NCBI RefSeq assembly: GCF_004331385.1
Contig: NZ_SJON01000015.1
Span: 1-64,000, forward strand
From: Enterobacter quasihormaechei
Lineage (GTDB): Bacteria > Pseudomonadota > Gammaproteobacteria > Enterobacterales > Enterobacteriaceae
Direction: 5' to 3'
DNA length: 64,000 nucleotides
Shown here: positions 57,567 to 64,000 of the stretch, piece after piece
Layout of the letters: each line of letters begins with the position of its first letter
How positions within the stretch are numbered: position 1 is the stretch's first letter
Translations under genes and position numbers: made by a program
The notes under the pieces: model-generated
Databases searched by the model: none
What the model was told of the DNA's origin: nothing
The model's input: the letters and a program-made list of their open reading frames with translations, nothing else

Positions 57567-58691
57567 TTATAGCATATGCTCACGCTTGAGGTACTCTTCG
57601 CTCTGCATCTCTTGCAGGCGCGACAGGCAGCGCTGGAACTCAAACTTCAGGCGCTCGCCCTGATAAATCTCATATAAAGGTACTTCGGCGCTGACCACCA
57701 GCTTAACGTGGCGCTCGTAAAACTCATCTACCAGCGCAATGAAGCGGCGCGCTTCGCTCTCCATGAGCGGGGTCATGACGGGCACATCCCACAACATAAC
57801 GGTATGGAACAAACGCGACAGCGCAATGTAGTCATGCTGGCTGCGGGCATCCACGCAGAGCGTTGCAAACGAGACGGCCAGCGTCTGGTTCTCAACGCCC
57901 AGCGTCGGCAACGGACGATGGTTAATCTCCAGCGCTGGGGCGTTATCTCGCGGCGCCCCTGCCAGCGCCAGCCACAGTTTATCCATCTCGCGGGAGGTGT
58001 CGGCGTTCAGCGGCGAAAGCCACAGGTGCGCCTGCGTCAGCGTGCGCAGACGATAATCAACACCGGCATCGACATTCATGATGTCGCAATGCTGTTTGAT
58101 AGCATCAATGGCCGGCAGGAAACGCGCCCGCTGGAGACCATTGCGATAAAGCTCATCCGGTGGGATATTTGAGGTTGCCACCAGGGTGATCCCACGCGCA
58201 AACAGCGCTTTCATCAGCCCCCCCAGCAGCATGGCGTCCGTAATATCGGAAACAAAGAATTCGTCGAAGCAGAGCACGTCCGTTTCCGCCTTGAAGCGAT
58301 CGGCCACGATCTCCAGCGGGTCGGTTTCGCCCTGGAGCGCCGTCAGCTCTTCATGAACCCGCAGCATGAAACGGTGAAAGTGCAGACGCTGCTTACGTGT
58401 GCCGGGCAGGCTCTGGTAAAACATATCCATCAGCCAGGTTTTACCCCGTCCAACGCCGCCCCACATATATAAGCCGCGAACCGGTGCGTTTACCGGCGGC
58501 TCTTTTTTACCCAGCAAACGGCCAAATGCCGCCTTCAGCCCGCTGCTCTGCGCCGCATCGGCGGGTTTCGCCAGAAGTTCCTGATAAATCGTGTTCAGGC
58601 GGTTAACCGCTTCACGCTGGACATCATCCGGCTGGTGGGTGCCCTCACTCAGGGCCAGTTGGTAACGCGATGAAGGGGACAGGTTTTGCAT
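57567..58691 (-). CDS. zapE: Cell division protein ZapE, AFG1-like ATPase
   Basis: 374 aa (E. coli 375). P-loop ATPase that associates with the Z ring and destabilises FtsZ polymers under stress. Walker A GGVGRGKT near residue 73, Walker B VLCFDEFFV, and the AFG1 signature LVATSNIPPDELYRNGLQR. The N-terminal 50 residues and the linker around residue 60 differ most from E. coli. Divergent from zapG. Confidence 0.96.
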   Translation of the reverse strand: MQNLSPSSRYQLALSEGTHQPDDVQREAVNRLNTIYQELLAKPADAAQSSGLKAAFGRLLGKKEPPVNAPVRGLYMWGGVGRGKTWLMDMFYQSLPGTRKQRLHFHRFMLRVHEELTALQGETDPLEIVADRFKAETDVLCFDEFFVSDITDAMLLGGLMKALFARGITLVATSNIPPDELYRNGLQRARFLPAIDAIKQHCDIMNVDAGVDYRLRTLTQAHLWLSPLNADTSREMDKLWLALAGAPRDNAPALEINHRPLPTLGVENQTLAVSFATLCVDARSQHDYIALSRLFHTVMLWDVPVMTPLMESEARRFIALVDEFYERHVKLVVSAEVPLYEIYQGERLKFEFQRCLSRLQEMQSEEYLKREHML

Positions 58692-58880
58692 GATGTTGTT
58701 GTTATTCCTTTAGTTAAACCTCACCAGCGCGCGCGGCTGATGAAAAAAAGGCCGTTCTACACTACGCGATGATACGTCAGGATTCCACTTCTGCGGAAAT
58801 AGCGGTTATAGTGGCATAATCAGGCACAGGCAGGAGCCGAGCCAACACCCTACGGAACAACAAGACAACGGGAGAAGTTC

Positions 58881-59279
58881 ATGACCTGGGAATATGCGCT
58901 AATCGGTTTAGTCGTCGGCATCATCATCGGTGCTGTGGCCATGCGTTTCGGTAACCGCAAATTGCGTCAGCAGCAGTCACTGCAATACGAACTGGAAAAG
59001 AACAAAGCCGAGCTGGAAGAATATCGTGAAGAGCTGGTCAGCCACTTTGCCCGTAGCGCCGAGCTGCTGGACAACATGGCGACAGATTATCGCCAGCTCT
59101 ATCAGCACATGGCGAAAAGCTCCAGCAGCCTGCTGCCGGAAATGACCGCAGAGACCAACCCCTTCCGCAATCGTCTGGCGGACTCTGAAGCCGGTAACGA
59201 TCAGGCACCGGTTCAGATGCCACGCGACTATTCAGACGGCGCGTCCGGCCTGCTGCGCGGTGGTGTAAAACGCGATTAA
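58881..59279 (+). CDS. zapG: Z-ring associated envelope protein ZapG (YhcB)
   Basis: 132 aa, as in E. coli. One N-terminal membrane helix (about 4-22), a cytoplasmic coiled coil (about 28-75) and a disordered tail. Reported to link division, elongation and LPS synthesis. Divergent from zapE; promoters are in 58692-58880. Confidence 0.95.
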   Translation: MTWEYALIGLVVGIIIGAVAMRFGNRKLRQQQSLQYELEKNKAELEEYREELVSHFARSAELLDNMATDYRQLYQHMAKSSSSLLPEMTAETNPFRNRLADSEAGNDQAPVQMPRDYSDGASGLLRGGVKRD

Positions 59280-59449
59280 TCGCAAAACCTGAATAAATTT
59301 TACGGGCGCACCTCATGCGCCCGTCCTTTCTTCCCGTCCCCAGCTATTATTTACTCAATCACCTCATTGTTCAGCGGTTGAAAATTCAATAACATCAAGA
59401 TGTTTTTGGGGCCGTTCTTTTTCATTCCAGGATACGAGAGTCAGCATCG

Positions 59450-60817
59450 ATGAAGAAAAAAAACCAGCTGTTGAGCGCCTTAGCGTTAAGTGTCGGGTTA
59501 TCTCTCTCGGCCTCCTTCCCTGCCAGTGCGGCTCTGCCTTCGCAGGTGCCCGGACAAGAAGCCATTCCCAGCCTCGCGCCGATGCTTGAAAAAGTCCTGC
59601 CGGCGGTGGTCAGCGTGCAGGTGGAAGGGACCGCACGACAAAGCCAGCGCATCCCCGAAGAGCTGAAGAAATATTTTGGCGAAGAGGCGCCGGATCAGCA
59701 GGCTCAGCCGTTTGAAGGCCTGGGTTCGGGCGTGATTATCGACGCGGCTATGGGCTATATCCTGACCAATAACCACGTGATCAGCCAGGCCGATAAGATC
59801 AGCGTTCAGCTGAACGATGGCCGTGAGTTCGACGCAAAACTGATCGGCGGTGACGATCAAAGTGATATCGCCCTGCTTCAGGTGCAAAACCCCAGCAACC
59901 TGACCCAGATCGCCATCGCCGATTCCGATAAGCTGCGCGTCGGTGATTTTGCCGTCGCGGTCGGTAACCCGTTCGGCTTAGGCCAGACCGCCACCTCCGG
60001 GATTGTCTCCGCCCTGGGGCGCAGCGGCCTGAATCTCGAAGGACTGGAAAACTTTATCCAGACCGACGCCTCCATCAACCGGGGCAACTCCGGCGGTGCG
60101 CTGCTTAACCTGAACGGTGAGTTGATCGGCATCAACACCGCGATACTCGCGCCAGGCGGCGGCAGCATCGGGATTGGTTTTGCCATTCCGAGTAACATGG
60201 CCAAAACCCTGTCTCAACAGCTGATTCAGTTTGGCGAGGTTAAGCGCGGGCTGCTGGGCATTAAAGGCATGGAGATGAGCGCCGATATCGCCAAAGCCTT
60301 TAAGCTCAACGTCCAGCGCGGGGCGTTTGTCAGCGAAGTGCTGCCCAACTCCGGCTCTGCAAAGGCGGGCGTGAAATCCGGCGACGTTATTGTCAGCCTG
60401 AACGATAAACCGCTGAGCAGCTTCGCTGAATTACGTTCACGTATTGCCACCACGGAGCCTGGCGCTAAAGTGAAGCTGGGCCTGATCCGCGAGGGCAAAC
60501 CGCTGACCGTGGAAGTGACGCTGGACAAGAGCACCTCCTCTTCCGCCAGCGCAGAACAGATCTCCCCGGCGCTCCAGGGCGCTACGCTGAGCGACGGTCA
60601 GCTTAAAAACGGCACGAAAGGCATTTCTGTCACTAACGTTGAGAAGAGTAGCCCGGCCGCACAGGCAGGTTTACATCAGGACGACGTGATTATTGGCGTG
60701 AACCGCACTCGCGTGCAGTCTATTGCGGAAATGCGTAAGGTGCTGGAGAGTAAACCGGCGGTCATTGCCCTGCAAATTATCCGTGGCAACGACACTCTGT
60801 ACATTTTACTGCGTTAA
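59450..60817 (+). CDS. degQ: Periplasmic serine endoprotease DegQ
   Basis: 455 aa, as in E. coli. A signal peptide ends near ASA (residue 27); trypsin-like domain with triad His (LTNNHVI), Asp (QSDIALLQ) and Ser (NRGNSGGALLN), then two PDZ domains (about 260-350 and 360-455). HtrA-family protease/chaperone. A 92-bp gap separates it from degS. Confidence 0.98.
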   Translation: MKKKNQLLSALALSVGLSLSASFPASAALPSQVPGQEAIPSLAPMLEKVLPAVVSVQVEGTARQSQRIPEELKKYFGEEAPDQQAQPFEGLGSGVIIDAAMGYILTNNHVISQADKISVQLNDGREFDAKLIGGDDQSDIALLQVQNPSNLTQIAIADSDKLRVGDFAVAVGNPFGLGQTATSGIVSALGRSGLNLEGLENFIQTDASINRGNSGGALLNLNGELIGINTAILAPGGGSIGIGFAIPSNMAKTLSQQLIQFGEVKRGLLGIKGMEMSADIAKAFKLNVQRGAFVSEVLPNSGSAKAGVKSGDVIVSLNDKPLSSFAELRSRIATTEPGAKVKLGLIREGKPLTVEVTLDKSTSSSASAEQISPALQGATLSDGQLKNGTKGISVTNVEKSSPAAQAGLHQDDVIIGVNRTRVQSIAEMRKVLESKPAVIALQIIRGNDTLYILLR

Positions 60818-60909
60818 CCATTTGCGACTCCGGGCATCGCCGCTGCGTGTGATGTCCGGATAACTCATGTTATGCTGCAAACCGTCCCTTTTTTAACGAC
60901 ACACGCATC

Positions 60910-61977
60910 ATGCTTTTAAAGCTCTTTCGTTCAATTGTCATTGGTTTGATCGTTGCCGGTCTGCTGCTGGTGGCTATGCCATCTTTACGCCAGTTCAACA
61001 AACTGTCGGCTCCCCAGTTCGACAGCACGGATGAAACGCCTGCGACGTACAATCAGGCGGTACGCCGTGCCGCCCCCGCCGTGGTTAACGTTTATAACCG
61101 CGGGCTTAACAGCTCCGCGCATAACCAGCTGGAGATCCGCACGCTCGGTTCCGGCGTGATCATGGATGACCGGGGTTATATCATCACCAATAAACACGTC
61201 ATTAACGATGCCGACCAGATTATCGTCGCCTTGCAGGATGGCCGCGTGTTTGAAGCCCTGCTGGTGGGGTCGGACAGCCTGACCGATCTGGCGGTCCTGA
61301 AGATCAACGCCACGGGCGGTCTGCCGACTATCCCGATAAACCGCAAACGAACGCCGCACATCGGCGATGTGGTGCTGGCGATCGGTAATCCGTACAACCT
61401 GGGCCAGACCATCACGCAGGGGATCATCAGCGCGACCGGTCGAATTGGCCTGAACCCGTCAGGACGACAGAACTTCCTGCAAACCGATGCCTCGATCAAC
61501 CACGGTAACTCCGGCGGCGCGCTGGTGAACTCCCTGGGTGAACTGATGGGCATTAACACCCTCTCCTTCGACAAGAGCAATGACGGCGAAACACCGGAAG
61601 GAATTGGCTTTGCCATTCCGTTCCAGCTGGCGACCAAAATCATGGACAAGCTGATCCGCGATGGCCGCGTGATCCGCGGTTACATTGGTATCGGCGGGCG
61701 TGAAATCGCGCCGATGCATACGCAGGGTGGGGGTATCGATCAGATCCAGGGGATTGTGGTCAACGAAGTGGCGCCCGGCGGCCCGGCGGCCAATGCGGGC
61801 ATCCAGGTGAACGACGTTATCCTCTCCGTCAACGGCACGCCGGCGGTCTCTGCGCTTGAAACCATGGACCAGGTGGCCGAGATTCGACCGGGCTCCATTA
61901 TTCCTGTTGAAGTCATGCGAAACGATAAGAAGCTGACGATTCAGGTCACCATTCAGGAATATCCGGCCACTAACTGA
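60910..61977 (+). CDS. degS: Envelope-stress protease DegS
   Basis: 355 aa, as in E. coli. An N-terminal membrane anchor (about 5-27), protease domain with His (ITNKHVI), Asp (LTDLAVLK) and Ser (NHGNSGGAL), and one PDZ domain (about 255-350). Unfolded porin tails bind the PDZ and trigger RseA cleavage, inducing sigma-E. It ends in a terminator. Confidence 0.98.
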   Translation: MLLKLFRSIVIGLIVAGLLLVAMPSLRQFNKLSAPQFDSTDETPATYNQAVRRAAPAVVNVYNRGLNSSAHNQLEIRTLGSGVIMDDRGYIITNKHVINDADQIIVALQDGRVFEALLVGSDSLTDLAVLKINATGGLPTIPINRKRTPHIGDVVLAIGNPYNLGQTITQGIISATGRIGLNPSGRQNFLQTDASINHGNSGGALVNSLGELMGINTLSFDKSNDGETPEGIGFAIPFQLATKIMDKLIRDGRVIRGYIGIGGREIAPMHTQGGGIDQIQGIVVNEVAPGGPAANAGIQVNDVILSVNGTPAVSALETMDQVAEIRPGSIIPVEVMRNDKKLTIQVTIQEYPATN

Positions 61978-61984
61978 CGTCCAC

Positions 61985-62016
61985 AAAAAACCGAAGCCTG
62001 TGCTTCGGTTTTTTTT
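61985..62016 (+). terminator. Terminator of degS
   Basis: ACCGAAGC-CTGT-GCTTCGGT followed by seven T; eight bases past the degS stop. Convergent with mdh across a REP element. Confidence 0.93.
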
Positions 62017-62047
62017 GCCGGGTGGCGCTTACGCTTACCCGGCCTGC
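62017..62047. repeat. REP-like element between degS and mdh
   Basis: GCCGGGTGGCGCTTACGCTTACCCGGC, directly abutting the degS terminator and 17 bases from the mdh stop. Same family as the others in this window. Confidence 0.83.
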
Positions 62048-62063
62048 TATGGGAGAGGACGTT

Positions 62064-63870
<1,807 letters not shown>

Positions 63871-63876
63871 TTGCCT

Positions 63877-63908
63877 GCCCCGTAGCGCACGGCTACGGGG
63901 ATCATTCT
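63877..63908 (+). terminator. Terminator after argR
   Basis: CCCCGTAGC-GCACG-GCTACGGGG, a perfect 9-bp stem 7 bases past the argR stop, followed by ATCATTCT. The last 92 bases of the window hold nothing I can support. Confidence 0.8.
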
Positions 63909-64000
63909 GCTGTTGCCTCGTTTTTCCCTGCTTTCCACTGCCTGCTGCTTTTGCAAATAGTGCTTTTTACCGCCTGTTAACATTCAGCCAGTGGATGATT

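Overview
The window is enterobacterial core chromosome. Nearly every protein is close to its Escherichia coli K-12 counterpart in length and sequence, but several gene neighbourhoods are not those of E. coli: a PmrAB-type two-component pair after dacB, codBA behind gltBD, a single-chain ATP-type dihydroxyacetone kinase, and loss of the nan locus. Together these suggest Enterobacter or a close relative (Lelliottia, Leclercia, Kosakonia). The genus is inferred from gene content only. I see no insertion sequence, prophage, CRISPR array or defence island.

Layout. 1-6.7 kb: tRNA-Leu(GAG), secG, glmM, folP, ftsH, rlmE, yhbY, greA. 7-14.7 kb: dacB with a pmrAB-like pair, obgE-yhbE-rpmA-rplU, then divergent ispB and sfsB. 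14.8-19.6 kb: murA, ibaG and the mlaFEDCB lipid-transport operon, reading leftward. 19.8-27.7 kb: the rightward envelope and nitrogen-PTS cluster yrbG-kdsD-kdsC-lptC-lptA-lptB-rpoN-hpf-ptsN-rapZ-npr. 27.8-31.7 kb: mtgA, elbB, the sRNA gene arcZ, and arcB. 31.8-44.3 kb: lptG-lptF, pepA-holC-valS, a yjgM-like acetyltransferase, ahr, a dihydroxyacetone kinase and yjgR. In E. coli most of this last set lies far away, next to argI and idn, so here it looks like a translocated block between arcB and yhcC. 44.3-54.5 kb: yhcC, gltBD and PurR-controlled codBA. 54.6-63.9 kb: a nanT remnant, sspAB, rpsI-rplM, zapE, zapG, degQ, degS, mdh and argR.

Functionally the window is rich in envelope biogenesis: UDP-GlcNAc and peptidoglycan supply (glmM, murA, dacB, mtgA), Kdo synthesis (kdsD, kdsC), the LPS transport machine (lptA, B, C, F and G, so all inner-membrane and periplasmic parts are in one window), phospholipid trafficking (mla), Sec export (secG), envelope proteolysis (ftsH, degQ, degS) and envelope sensing (pmrAB). 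Nitrogen and carbon control come from rpoN, ptsN, npr and gltBD; redox control from arcB and arcZ; translation functions from L13, S9, L21, L27, valS, rlmE, obgE and hpf.

No wholly undescribed system was found. The strongest unusual signals are the arcB-yhcC block, whose gene order is a circular permutation of the E. coli order with a breakpoint at the yjgR stop codon; the nanT scar; and an out-of-frame upstream reading frame overlapping the gltB start.
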